A stretch of 64,000 nt of DNA from Thalassia testudinum (Eukaryota > Streptophyta > Magnoliopsida > Alismatales > Hydrocharitaceae): assembly GCA_037157565.1 (NCBI GenBank), contig JAZHRO010000014.1, positions 102,765,501 through 102,829,500 of the forward strand, read 5' to 3'. Positions 12,525-22,942 of this stretch are shown here, in pieces. A program made the position numbers and the translations under genes. The notes beneath the pieces are model-generated. The model saw only the letters and a list, made by a program, of their open reading frames with translations. It was not told where the DNA came from and searched no databases. Every line of letters starts with the position of its first letter. The first letter of the stretch is position 1.

Positions 12525-12729
12525 AGCCCCTTCGCAAAGGTCCCACTCTTGTCTCCCAAATCCCTACCGCTCTCCCTCACACCAGACGGCCCACAGCAGC
12601 AGTTGGCGAAGTTCTGCTCGCCGCCAGACGACCGTCGCGCCTCCTCGACGACTGACGGAGCTGCTGCTCCTCTGCGCGCGTCCTCCCTGCCTCTCGACCG
12701 CGCATTTGGAGGCTTCCCTCCTCCCGTGG

Positions 12730-13109
12730 GTATACCCTCTCAACTCCTAAGGCATTTTCATGCTCTTTTACCCACGGCCTTGTAGCATCTAGTTCTCCTT
12801 CTTGATTCACTTGACCTACATGTGCATTTCATATCATTATCAGCCTTAAAACCCTAACCCTCGGTCAAGAAAACCCTGTTAGCCCTAGCTGCATCTTCCA
12901 TGGCAAGGGTATTATCTCATGAGGTTCAAGCCGACATTTTAGTGGCTTGCATCCAAAGGTATATTGCCACAACTACATGGCAGGTTGTATTGCCTCAAGG
13001 CATACTGCCACAGATTTTTTCAATGATGATTGCATTGTTTGAATCTATGTTTTGGGTGAATGTTGTTTGGTTGGTTGAATGTTCTTGTATGGTTGTTTCT
13101 TTTTTGCAG
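12730..13109 (+). other. Possible intron in the leader of the extra ORF
   Basis: A GTATAC donor at 12730 and a strong acceptor (poly-T then TTTGCAG, ending 13109) would remove about 380 bases. A second candidate donor, AAAG|GTATAT, is at 12959. The acceptor lies 62 bases before the ATG at 13172. This is inferred from splice signals only. Confidence 0.3.
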
Positions 13110-13171
13110 GTATTCCATCCTCAAAACACCACTCATTTTTTTCCTAAACCTAACCGCCCATTCCACCAAAT

Positions 13172-14278
13172 ATGCCTCCCCATAGGAAGCAAGTTGAGGG
13201 ATCTTCCAGTTTCTCTTCCACTTATTTGGCAGATCAATTGCGGGGCGACATCGCTAGGCAGCGATTTCGTCATTTCGCGAATGCCAAAGTTAAATGCCCT
13301 CGTTTTATTGTTTGGAATGATTTTGCCCATTTGAACCTTCAGGAACACTTCCAAACTCTCCATCTTTTCCAATATTTTGACCGTCAATTCCACTCCGGCA
13401 TTGGAACTCTTGGTGTGTTCCCTGATCTTTGCCGTCTCTTTTATGCCAACATCGTTGAGGACTACAGCAACGATGAACTTGAACTCCATACCCGCCTATT
13501 TGGTCGCGAAATACACATCACATCCGAAACTATCTCCGACCTTCTAGCCATCCCCAATGAGGGAAATGATTTCAATGACATTCTGAGGCAATACGACCCA
13601 GAAATCATCAATCAAGAGTTACTTCTCCCAGAAAAATATGTTGAAAACCTTGGCACTCTACCGTGCAAAAATCTCAAACCCCTTCCACGTCTACTCTCTC
13701 GCATTTTTGGGTGGGACCTCCTAAACAAATCGAGAGGTTTTGATTACATCTCGCGCCAACACAAGGCGCTCCTTTTTGCGGCCGTTCGTCATATTCCTTT
13801 CAATTATTGCCGCCTCGTTGTTCGCGTCATGAATGAAGACCATGGGGCATCACTTCCGTTTGGGTCTATTCTATCCAAAATCTTCTCAACCCATCGGATT
13901 TCCATAACTGACCAAGCAGTTGACAAGAAAATTGAGCCTTACAACCGGGCCACAGCCGCCAAGATGCATATACTTAGGGAGCATCTTGAGCCCGCCGACG
14001 AGCCCATGGAAGAAGAGCCCCTTCCACCCTTTCCAGACTTCCATGAACCACGGCCCCTTCAAATAGAAGCTCCCCGCTCGAGCTTTGAGGAAGCATGGGA
14101 TCCAGCCACAGATTCCCTCTCCTCCGGCATCTCCCTCCTGCTGCGTCGAACCGGCGAGATGTACACCTACATGGGAAGCATGCGACGCGACATCGACGAA
14201 CTTAGATCAGATGTTCAAAATTTGCAGATAGGACAAGGACCCGCTCGTCGCCGCCGCCGCCAAGATCAAGAAGAATAG
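13172..14278 (+). CDS. Extra ORF of copia 1; resembles 'putative plant transposon protein' family
   Basis: A clean 368-residue ORF in the place where SIRE elements carry an env-like gene. Residues 60-230 have the layout of the family known as putative plant transposon protein (Transposase_32-like): CRLFYANI near 90, then REIHITSETISDLLAIPNEG about 30 residues on (relatives have a 'FSPEAINRLLGLP'-type phrase), then ALLFAAVRHIPF and a LPFGSILSKIF phrase. The C terminus is proline/acidic (about 280-310), then a short coiled coil (MYTYMGSMRRDIDELRSDVQ) and a basic tail RRRRRQ. No signal peptide or membrane segment is visible, which argues against a true envelope protein. The biochemical role is unknown. 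The ATG at 13172 is the first in frame. The family assignment is from recall of motif order, not from a search. Confidence 0.6.
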   Translation: MPPHRKQVEGSSSFSSTYLADQLRGDIARQRFRHFANAKVKCPRFIVWNDFAHLNLQEHFQTLHLFQYFDRQFHSGIGTLGVFPDLCRLFYANIVEDYSNDELELHTRLFGREIHITSETISDLLAIPNEGNDFNDILRQYDPEIINQELLLPEKYVENLGTLPCKNLKPLPRLLSRIFGWDLLNKSRGFDYISRQHKALLFAAVRHIPFNYCRLVVRVMNEDHGASLPFGSILSKIFSTHRISITDQAVDKKIEPYNRATAAKMHILREHLEPADEPMEEEPLPPFPDFHEPRPLQIEAPRSSFEEAWDPATDSLSSGISLLLRRTGEMYTYMGSMRRDIDELRSDVQNLQIGQGPARRRRRQDQEE

Positions 14279-14655
14279 TTTTAGTGCTTCTATTTTTCTA
14301 TCTTTTATTCTAAGTTTGTATTAAGGGGCTTTGACCCTGTACTTAATATTTTTGGGAACAAATAGCTAGTCCATGCTTAAATATTTCTATTCCTAATCAA
14401 TTTTCCTTAATGCCTTGTCATCTTTTAAACATGCAATTTTAGTCACGCACTCTACTTTGTAGATATCACTCTTGTAGTTTGGATTTTGACTCCCTTTAAA
14501 GAACCCTTCATGATGATATTCAAAAAGGGGGAGAAGAATGTAGGTAAGAAATTAAGGAATAATATAAAAACAACCTTCTTAAATAGATAAAGGCTATCAA
14601 GTACAACCTTTAGGGGGAGGAAAGAGGAACCTACAGCTATATTTTGAAAATCATC
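14279..14655 (+). other. 3' untranslated region of copia 1
   Basis: Non-coding stretch with several GGGGGAG-type purine runs (14526, 14612, 14661) like those in the 3' region of copia 2. Confidence 0.5.
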
Positions 14656-14669
14656 AAAAAGGGGGAGAT
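14656..14669 (+). other. Polypurine tract of copia 1
   Basis: AAAAAGGGGGAGAT directly before the LTR start TGTTAG; the same tract precedes the 3' LTR of copia 2 (26752-26765). It primes plus-strand DNA synthesis. Confidence 0.8.
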
Positions 14670-15008
14670 TGTTAGTTCAACCACTCATATATAATATTTT
14701 GATGATTTTACAAAATGTAGAAAATGAAATAATAAATAAAGCGTAGCATATTGTTTTCTCTCTATAATAACATATTTGCAGGATTTCAAAAAGCTTTCCA
14801 AGACGGGAGATTAAAAGCGTGAAGACGAGTAGCATAAGTATTAGGTCTTAGGCTTTTTTCATGTAAACTTTCAAAGGTTGTAATTTTCATCTTATTTGAG
14901 TCTAGAAATATTGTAAAGAGCCCCCAAACATAACCTATAAATAGCTAACTTAGGCTCTCTACACTTAGGATAAATTAGAAACAAAAACCCAACTCTTATA
15001 CTTTTATC

Positions 15009-15612
15009 AGACGTCCAGGACAAAGTCCAGACGTCTGATTTTCCACCATAAGACGTCTGACATGTGTATCAGACGTCTAATTTCAAATATTTCTGCCTTT
15101 GTTCATCTCCTCATAAACATCAGTCGAAGGACTTCACTTTCAGACGTCGATAACCGTTCACAGACGTCTGATTCTTTACCCAGACGTCCTCATACTAACC
15201 GTTAGACTTTTTGTCGGCAAAAACAATTTCAAGACGTCTTGACACACTTACAGACGTCTGCCTTTGAACCGTTGGCCATGATTTTCTGTGCGTATCTGTC
15301 TACGGCCACATAATCTTTTGGCAGAAGCAGCAAGGAAGAGTATTTAGGTTTCCAGACGTCTGGTAATGTCCTCAGACGTCCGTAACGACGTCTGATCCTC
15401 TAAACCTAGAACCCTGTTTGGATCCGATGATAACAGGAACGAATGCACCATTCATTAGACGTCCAGTAAACTAATCAGACGTCTTATGACATAATATCAG
15501 ACGTCCTTCTTTTGATCCAATAGAGTCCGTTAAGGATGTCCTGCAATATTAGACGACCATAGGAAAAATCAGACGTCCTGTAAGACGTCTGATCATATAA
15601 TTAGACGTCTGA
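15009..15612 (+). promoter_or_regulatory. Array of 18 GACGTC palindromes in the copia 1 LTR
   Basis: Eighteen GACGTC cores in about 600 bp, typically (T/C)AGACGTC(T/C)(G/A)(A/T), irregularly spaced. The last copy ends about 120 bp before the TATA box at 15732. This is the U3 region, so a role as a promoter or enhancer module is plausible. The inverted LTR repeats the array at about 17269-17873. Confidence 0.65.
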
Positions 15613-15731
15613 TGTTGCTGTCAGAATCATCATTGCCCTGATTTTGTGTGGATTTCGTCCTAAACTCTTGGGATTTGTCTCCAACGGCTAGAAGAGCTCT
15701 CCCAAGTGTTCTTGAAGGTTCCAAACTTGCC

Positions 15732-15739
15732 TATAAATA
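15732..15739 (+). promoter_or_regulatory. TATA box of the copia 1 LTR
   Basis: TATAAATA about 120 bp after the last GACGTC motif; mirrored at 17141-17148 in the inverted LTR. Confidence 0.65.
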
Positions 15740-16596
15740 GACTACAACTCTTCTTTGGCAATACACACCTCTTGAGATACAATTCCATTAGAAAAATCTC
15801 TTGCTCACTACTTTAAGCTCCATCTTGCCCTTGTGCTGTGCTAATACTCTGATCAAAGGGCAAATCCATACTCTCGGCTCGCTCCGTTCTGCAAATCATC
15901 AGGGAGTTCTTTTCATGCTTAGTAGATAAGAAAGCAACTAAATTATTGGGGTGCTCTATAGGTGTTATTTTTACTTCTTAATTTCTGTATTTTGGGTATC
16001 CGGCCTGTCGGGTCCCCGTCTCTTCATTTTGAAGAGAAAAACCTCCGTTAAGGGATCGAAGGTGGGAATTGTAATTGAGGTACACTACCCTCGTTTAAGT
16101 AGTGTGGTTAGTGGATTGATCACCTTGTGATCGAAAATCCTAAGTCAAGAGATTGGCTTAGGTGGTGGTTTTCACCCATCTTGGGTTTCCACCTAAAAAT
16201 AATTGAGTATATTGTGTGATTGAATTTTTTTTATCACAATATTCTATAATTTCACTATTCACCCCCCTCTAGTGCAATTTCATTTGGTATCAGAGCAGGT
16301 TTTCCGCCTACAGGAGTAACATCCGCGGAAAGATCACATGGAGGGGAAGGCCATTTCCACAAGCAGATTGGAGGGGCAATCCACCACTCGACCACCACTC
16401 TTCGAAGGAACCAACTACACTTACTGGAAGCCACATCTTCATTCTCAGCTTCCAGTAAGTGTAGTTGGTTCCTTCGAAGAGTGGTGGTCGAGTGGTGGAT
16501 TGCCCCTCCAATCTGCTTGTGGAAATGGCCTTCCCCTCCATGTGATCTTTCCGCGGATGTTACTCCTGTAGGCGGAAAACTTGCTCTGATACCAAA

Positions 16597-18210
16597 TGAA
16601 ATTGCACTAGAGGGGGGGTGAATAGTGAAATTATAGAATATTGTGATAAAAAAAATTCAATCACACAATATACTCAATTATTTTTAGGTGGAAACCCAAG
16701 ATGGGTGAAAACCACCACCTAAGCCAATCTCTTGACTTAGGATTTTCGATCACAAGGTGATCAATCCACTAACCACACTACTTAAACGAGGGTAGTGTAC
16801 CTCAATTACAATTCCCACCTCCGATCCCTTAACGGAGGTTTCTCTCTTCAAAATGAAGAGACGGGGACCCGACAGGCCGGATACCCAAAATACAGAAATT
16901 AAGAAGTAAAAATAACACCTATAGAGCACCCCAATAATTTAGTTGCTTTCTTATCTACTAAGCATGAAAAGAACTCCCTGATGATTTGCAGAACGGAGCG
17001 AGCCGAGAGTATGGATTTGCCCTTTGATCAGAGTATTAGCACAGCACAAGGGCAAGATGGAGCTTAAAGTAGTGAGCAAGAGATTTTTCTAATGGAATTG
17101 TATCTCAAGAGGTGTGTATTGCCAAAGAAGAGTTGTAGTCTATTTATAGGCAAGTTTGGAACCTTCAAGAACACTTGGGAGAGCTCTTCTAGCCGTTGGA
17201 GACAAATCCCAAGAGTTTAGGACGAAATCCACACAAAATCAGGGCAATGATGATTCTGACAGCAACATCAGACGTCTAATTATATGATCAGACGTCTTAC
17301 AGGACGTCTGATTTTTCCTATGGTCGTCTAATATTGCAGGACATCCTTAACGGACTCTATTGGATCAAAAGAAGGACGTCTGATATTATGTCATAAGACG
17401 TCTGATTAGTTTACTGGACGTCTAATGAATGGTGCATTCGTTCCTGTTATCATCGGATCCAAACAGGGTTCTAGGTTTAGAGGATCAGACGTCGTTACGG
17501 ATGTCTGAGGACATTACCAGACGTCTGGAAACCTAAATACTCTTCCTTGCTGCTTCTGCCAAAAGATTATGTGGCCGTAGACAGATACGCACAGAAAATC
17601 ATGGCCAACGGTTCAAAGGCAGACGTCTGTAAGTGTGTCAAGACGTCTTGAAATTGTTTTTGCCGACAAAAAGTCTAACGGTTAGTATGAGGACGTCTGG
17701 GTAAAGAATCAGACGTCTGTGAACGGTTATCGACGTCTGAAAGTGAAGTCCTTCGACTGATGTTTATGAGGAGATGAACAAAGGCAGAAATATTTGAAAT
17801 TAGACGTCTGATACACATGTTAGACGTCTTATGGTGGAAAATCAGACGTCTGGACTTTGTCCTGGACGTCTGATAAAAGTATAAGAGTTGGGTTTTTGTT
17901 TCTAATTTATCCTAAGTGTAGAGAGCCTAAGTTAGCTATTTATAGGTTATGTTTGGGGGCTCTTTACAATATTTCTAGACTCAAATAAGATGAAAATTAC
18001 AACCTTTGAAAGTTTACATGAAAAAAGCCTAAGACCTAATACTTATGCTACTCGTCTTCACGCTTTTAATCTCCCGTCTTGGAAAGCTTTTTGAAATCCT
18101 GCAAATATGTTATTATAGAGATAAAACAATATGCTACGCTTTATTTATTATTTCATTTTCTACATTTTGTAAAATCATCAAAATATTATATATGAGTGGT
18201 TGAACTAACA
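16597..18210 (-). repeat. LTR of copia 1, inverted copy
   Basis: Reverse complement of 14670-16282, starting TGAAATTGC and ending CTAACA on the plus strand, directly followed by the ACTTA duplication. A few substitutions separate it from the forward copy, for example in the primer-site region and near 16830. Confidence 0.88.
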
Positions 18211-18215
18211 ACTTA

Positions 18216-20560
18216 GAGTAGTAAAACTTTAATCTACCAACCTATAGCACTAAGGACAAACTTCTAGACCTAGGATTTTGTCAATCCTTCTCCTTTAGGT
18301 CTCAACTGCAAATCCTCAAAACCCAATTTCTTAGGCTTCATGCCCAATACAAAGGTTCAGTAGCTATGATTTTAAAACATTCGTGCTTGTGAAGAGAGTT
18401 GTCCTAAAGGCATCAAAATTTGCAAAAATCCATATCTTAAGACATCAATTTCCAATCCAGATTATTCCAATTCAAGCCTTTAGCTTAGCCTTACTTAGGT
18501 TTGGTTGCTTTCTCCACACCAGTTTTCTATCTCGAGGTCAACACTTTTTGTGTATATCTCCCTGGTGGACCACTAGGTCTCTTATTCCTAATTTTTATCT
18601 CCATATTTTTTTTCAACTTTTTCTATAGGTTAGAACACCCATATGTAGCGAAGTGTTCTTTTATTTGATGGAAGGAAGGGTAGCATCTATTTATACTGAG
18701 ATGCTTTATTTTTATGGAAAAACTGCATAAGTACCTATTTGTAGCGAGGTACCTAACTGTAGGGTGTTTTATTTTATTTTTTTTATTTTTCTCCCCCTTC
18801 TCATTTTTCTTACTAACTTTATACTCCAAATCTTTTTCTAGGTGAGTGGCACATCCTTCACCCTTTGAAGAACCACCCTGCTGAAATCCTTAGACTAAAG
18901 AGGATTTAGAATCTATCTCTTAACCTCTGTGTTTTTGCGGTCTCAGATGACAACAAGACAATTCTATGTGTGTGATTTTTGGATGCTTAGGTTACTTAGC
19001 TCTCAACCAGAGCTTGGGCAACAAAGCCATTCACTCTCAGGTTCTTTAAACTTTTAGTTTCCTCCTATAGGATCTGTCAAGACAAAAATTCACCAAGTCT
19101 AGCCAGATGTCCTTTAGTTGATTAAGCTAACTATAGCCTAATAGACTTGAAGACTGAGATTCTACTAACTCTTTACTTAATTAATTCTGAATATCTGGCC
19201 TTTTTACTTAACTTTATGATAAAATCAAATATTCAAAAAGCAAAAGGATTGCTTAACCTAATTGATTAAAAAGTTACAATTTAATTCTAAAACTTAAGTT
19301 TTAAACTTAATACACCTTAGTTTCTTAATTTCAGGGTAAAAATAGAAAAACAAAGCCTTAAGGTTTAAAGATTCTAATTCAAATAAAATCATGTTTTAAG
19401 ATTTTGCAAATAAAAGTGTGTTTTAAAAAAATGTTATAAGTAAAAATCTAAATAAGAATTTAATTCTCTTATATACATATATACTATATATTTTTTATAT
19501 TTTTGGTTTCTGACCTAAAATAAAAAATTAAGTTCTTAATTATTAATATAAATATATTTTTTTCTTCTTCTTTTCTTTATTCTAGATGTAAACACCCCTC
19601 TTATTATTTCTATAATTTTTTAATTTTCAAATTTTTGTATTTATATATTTTTTATTTTATGCTTTATAAAATTTTCCAATTTTTATTTTTTTTTTAATTT
19701 TTCAAAATTTTATGATATTCTTGATTTTAAAATTTTAAATTTTTGGTATTTCCATTTTTTTAAATTTCGTGGGTATTTTAATTTTTAGGTGTTTTTTTTT
19801 ATATTTTCTCTACAAATACACTTGAAGTGAAAATTTCACTTCACACCCCTCAAGTCAAGATTTTACAATATCCTCATTATAAGAAGGGTGAAGAGATATT
19901 ACACTTCATTTAGTATAAGGTGATGGAAGGAGTTGAATAGAGGAGATTAAAGATCTCTGTGCGGATGATTTCAATTATGACCAAAGGTCAAGGTGGACAG
20001 TCAGACTAAATGAAGGTAATCAGTGTAAGATGAAATGAAAAATCAGAAAAGTGTATGGGAAGATAAAAGTGTAGAAAGCAGGAAACAGATATGTACAAAA
20101 TGCTAAGTTTTACGCCTTCAGCTAGGCGTAAACCCTAGTAAAGAACTCCTAAAAAGAATATACATGGTAAAAATAAAGAAGTTATGGAAGAATTGGTTCA
20201 ATAAAAATAGAAAAACAGATAAAACCACTCGTTAAAAACTCGTCCTGAGATTGCCTAAAATAGATCTCGCAGAACCAAAATCAGATTCCTATATAAAAAT
20301 CTTAGAAAGATCAGAGTGAATCTCATGAAGATTAGATCTGATTTAGGTTGAGATGTAACATATCAAAGATTAAGGCAATTTAAAAAGTAATTCCAACCAA
20401 GTTTATAAGATCAGCAGAGTCAATTCTGGTTCTCAATAATAGGTGGGTCATTTTGGTACAATAAAGGTTGCTGATGCGGGTTTGGTGGATTATCTTCAGG
20501 GAATACAGAAGATGGGTTTTGATTAGATTCAAAGACCTGATTAATGAAATGTACTTGGCC
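18216..20560 (-). other. Non-coding internal tail of element A (no pol)
   Basis: Lies downstream of gag on the minus strand, where an autonomous element would have protease, RT and integrase. It is AT-rich, with long T-rich runs at 19480-19800, and has no readable pol motif. Three short stem-loops with a shared loop sequence sit at 18633-18752. Confidence 0.6.
18633..18752. repeat. Three stem-loops with a common loop in element A
   Basis: Stems GAACAC/GTGTTC (18633-18658), AGCATC/GATGCT (18682-18705) and GTACC/GGTAC (18731-18752) differ from each other but pair perfectly. The loops are alike: CCATATGTAGCGAA, TATTTATACTGA and TATTTGTAGCGA. Confidence 0.5.
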
Positions 20561-22173
20561 CTAATGTTGCCTAGGGTTTTGTAGATTCCTAGGATTCAGA
20601 ATTGGCTGAGATGGAAGAGTACCTAGCTGATAAGACTCAGCCAAAAGCATGATTTGATTTCGTAAATCAGTCAATTCTACCTTACATTGCCTTTGAATCT
20701 CAATGAGAGCTTTAGTATTTTGTCGCTGACTCTCTATAACAGCTTGCAAAATCTGATCGAGCTACGTATCTCTAATCGACCCAGAGTAATTCTGCATACT
20801 CATGGAATTAGCCTCACATTTGGTTGCTGAGAAGGCAATGACGATAGGTTTAAGTGGGTCTGATTTGGATAATTTGGTCTTTGATTTTGATCAGCCCAAG
20901 AGAAATTTGGGTGGCTTCTCCATCCAGGATTATAGGTATTAGAATAAGGATTTGATCTTGGAATGTTTTCCTGGATGGTGTGTAAACCAAAAAGATATGG
21001 CGTGTTTTCTGCAATAGGAAAGGGTGGGGAAAAGGGTGGGAAAGATTGTGGGACAAAGGTCCCTCCTTGGGTTGGTGTAGGAGTAGATAGAAAACCCAAG
21101 GAAGATGGATCTCTAGAATCCATATTATTCACAAATTCCCTCCTTGTGGGAATTTACGAAACAGGTGAATGCACAGGATTTTGCATAGCAAGTAGAGGTG
21201 TAAGAGTTTTTATAGTATTTTGGACCTCATCAAGATGCTTTGCTACGATGTCGACTTTGTCCAGTTTTTCTGCAATAATCTCTAAATCCTTTGAACTGGA
21301 TGGATTACGGATCTCGTGAATGCTCTTATGCGGATTTTGATGTGCTGTATTCGTGCCCCGCATAAATTGTGACATGGATGCATTGTTGATTGAGTTCTCC
21401 ACCATCCCTTCAAATAATTCTGAAGCGGATTCTGCGTTGTGATTGAGAAAGTTCCCTCCACAAGAGGCATCGACTAGATTGCGAATCCCTTCTTGCAATC
21501 CATAATAGAAGATACGCATTAGTTGTCAACGAGGGATGTCATGATGTGGACATTTCCTTTGTAATTCATGAAAGCGTTCCCATGCTTCATGAATTGGTTC
21601 TCCTCGATTTTGATTAAAAGTTGTGATTGCTCGCCTTAAAGCATTGGTGTGACCAATAGGAAAGAATTTCTTCAAGAATGCAGATTCGAGTTCAGCCCAA
21701 GTTGAGATTGGTCTTGTAATAGTTCTATACCAATATGCGGCTTTATCTTTAAGGCTAAAAGAGAACATTTTCATGAGTAGGATTTCCCTATTTTGATTTC
21801 AAGGTCCAAGAGTTTGAGATAGATTTTTAAGATCTTCAATATGTTGAAATGAATCCTCGGATGCAAATCCGTGAAAATGTGGGATTAGACCTATAATGTT
21901 TGGCTTTAATTATGGGTCATTTTCCCCAATGGGAATCCTAGCATTAGGCTCTACTTGTGCATTAGATGGATTATAGTAGTCTCAGAGTAGAGGCCTAGGG
22001 CAAGGGATCGGTAAATTAGAAAGGTCAAAACCTGCCTCAGGTTGAGGTGGAGGACGGGCTTGAAGATTTTGTAAGTTATTTAAAGCAGTTGTTAAAAGAT
22101 TAATCTGGTGATTCTGTTCAAGCATTCTAAGATTCTGGTTCAGGAGCGCCTCATGAATATCAAAAGGCGGCAT
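20561..22173 (-). pseudogene. gag: Gag of element A (Athila-like), broken
   Basis: One minus-strand frame from 22173 to 20800 reads as an Athila-type gag with several stops, the last part (20749-20561) being in another frame. Segments in order: an N-terminal piece with MPPFDIHEALLNQN; the retrotransposon gag core (LKDKAAYWYRTITRPISTWA, then AFLKKFFP and EAWERFHELQRKCPHHDIPR); a continuation at 21519 (MRIFYYGLQEGIRNLVD) directly after a TGA at 21526-21528 where relatives have tryptophan; and a C-terminal piece with NTYNPGWRSHPNFSW, which matches the gag of element B (NTYNEGWRNHPNFSW). Stops also fall at 21982-21984 and 21154-21156. No zinc knuckle was found. Gag would form the particle, but this copy cannot make a complete protein. 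Confidence 0.8.
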
Positions 22174-22942
22174 CTCCCCCTAACTAGAAGAAGGGATCTC
22201 GGGATTCTGATTTTGCAATTGATCCATAGAAATAGATGAATCAGACGGGGATTTAATTGGTTGCTTAGTTGCAATCGGCTTAGGAGCACCTATCAACGGA
22301 GTTACAAAAGGCAGTTTCAAGGATCACCTCCTGTGCATAAAACAAAAAGAATGTGCAAAGGCACACTCACACCACCAAAAACAGCGGCAACAAAACCAGC
22401 AAAACAACACGAAAAAGCAGGTTTTTCTCTTCTTTCAAAGGAAAGAAGTGAGTCCTAAAATACACAAAATACTTTGGATGCAAACAAGTATAATATCAGT
22501 ATCAAAATACGCATCCTAAACCTGTGTCTACGCAAGTACATATCTTTAAAGCTCAAAGGCCTAAGTTCTAGGATTGAGACCTCTCACTACTGGCTCCCCG
22601 GGGCTCTAGTAGTGAGACAGACTTATTGATCTTTGACCAAAGCCCTAAGAGGTGCAAAGAGGAGAGATAGAAAATTAGACTCGTGTGACTCTACTGATCA
22701 CGCTGTGTGCACGATAGCATGCAACAGACAATAGCGATAAAACCCTCATGCATTCTGCAAACATATTTAAGTCATAATTTTTATTATCCTCTTTTTTACT
22801 TAATCTTTTCAAAAATATGATAGAAAGAAGTAAAGTGACTGCTTTTAAAGTATTTTCAACAAAGAATATGTGGTCTTAATATTAACTCTAGAACAGGGAT
22901 CTACGCGGTTTTTCGCATGTTTTCCTGCTGATGCGAGAAAAA
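22174..22942 (-). other. Leader region of element A, right part
   Basis: Between gag and the leader interrupted by copia 2. No coding signal on either strand beyond short chance ORFs. It continues at 31146. Confidence 0.5.

Larger units (their letters stand above)
14670..16282 (+). repeat. LTR of copia 1, forward copy
   Basis: 1,613 bp, TGTTAG...TTTCA, followed by two bases and a tRNA-Met primer site. It contains the GACGTC array (15009-15612) and a TATA box (15732-15739). The reverse-complement copy at 16597-18210 is nearly identical. Confidence 0.88.
6830..18210 (+). mobile_element. Copia 1: rearranged SIRE-type Ty1/copia retrotransposon
   Basis: Flanked by perfect ACTTA duplications (6825-6829 and 18211-18215). 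From left to right: the last 38 bp of an LTR, primer binding site, gag, pol, a 3' region with an extra ORF, a purine tract, one full LTR (14670-16282), a second primer site with 93 bp of gag start, then an 18-bp loop and the reverse complement of that gag start, primer site and LTR (to 18210). The CCHC gag ending in a WPW motif, the copia order (protease, integrase, RT, RNase H), the extra 3' ORF and the purine tract AAAAAGGGGGAGAT are SIRE/Maximus features. The left end is cut inside U5 and the right end is an inverted LTR, yet a normal duplication surrounds the whole, so the rearranged molecule seems to have inserted as a unit. Confidence 0.85.
14670..18210. repeat. 3.5-kb palindrome: LTR, primer site and gag start, head to head
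   Basis: Arm 1 is 14670-16430 and arm 2 is 16449-18210 (about 1.76 kb each, only a few mismatches), with an 18-bp loop (16431-16448). The loop equals the reverse complement of the next 18 bases of gag after the point where arm 1 stops. The two arms therefore end at slightly different gag positions, as expected from end joining of two molecules or from a strand switch. Each arm holds one LTR, the tRNA-Met primer site (16285-16296 in arm 1) and the first 93 bp of gag. The short mirrored ORFs here are by-products. Confidence 0.9.

Noticed and set aside
12465..12785. 106-codon ORF before the extra ORF of copia 1
   Set aside because: Lies in the C-rich leader after the TATA-like box, has biased composition, and its minus-strand shadow is equally open.
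15009..15612. Possible CRISPR array because of repeated short palindromes
   Set aside because: Spacing is irregular, repeats are only 8-12 bp and vary, and the DNA is eukaryotic; no cas genes.
16308..16571. Two ORFs on opposite strands with the same gag N terminus
   Set aside because: Both are products of the palindrome; each is a 30-residue gag start running into its own reverse complement.
18383..18829. Two short ORFs in the tail of element A as remains of pol
   Set aside because: No RT, integrase or protease motif; composition is AT-driven.
19480..19800. T-rich stretch as a poly-A tail of a LINE or processed transcript
   Set aside because: Runs are interrupted and spread over 300 bp with no target duplication or upstream coding sequence.
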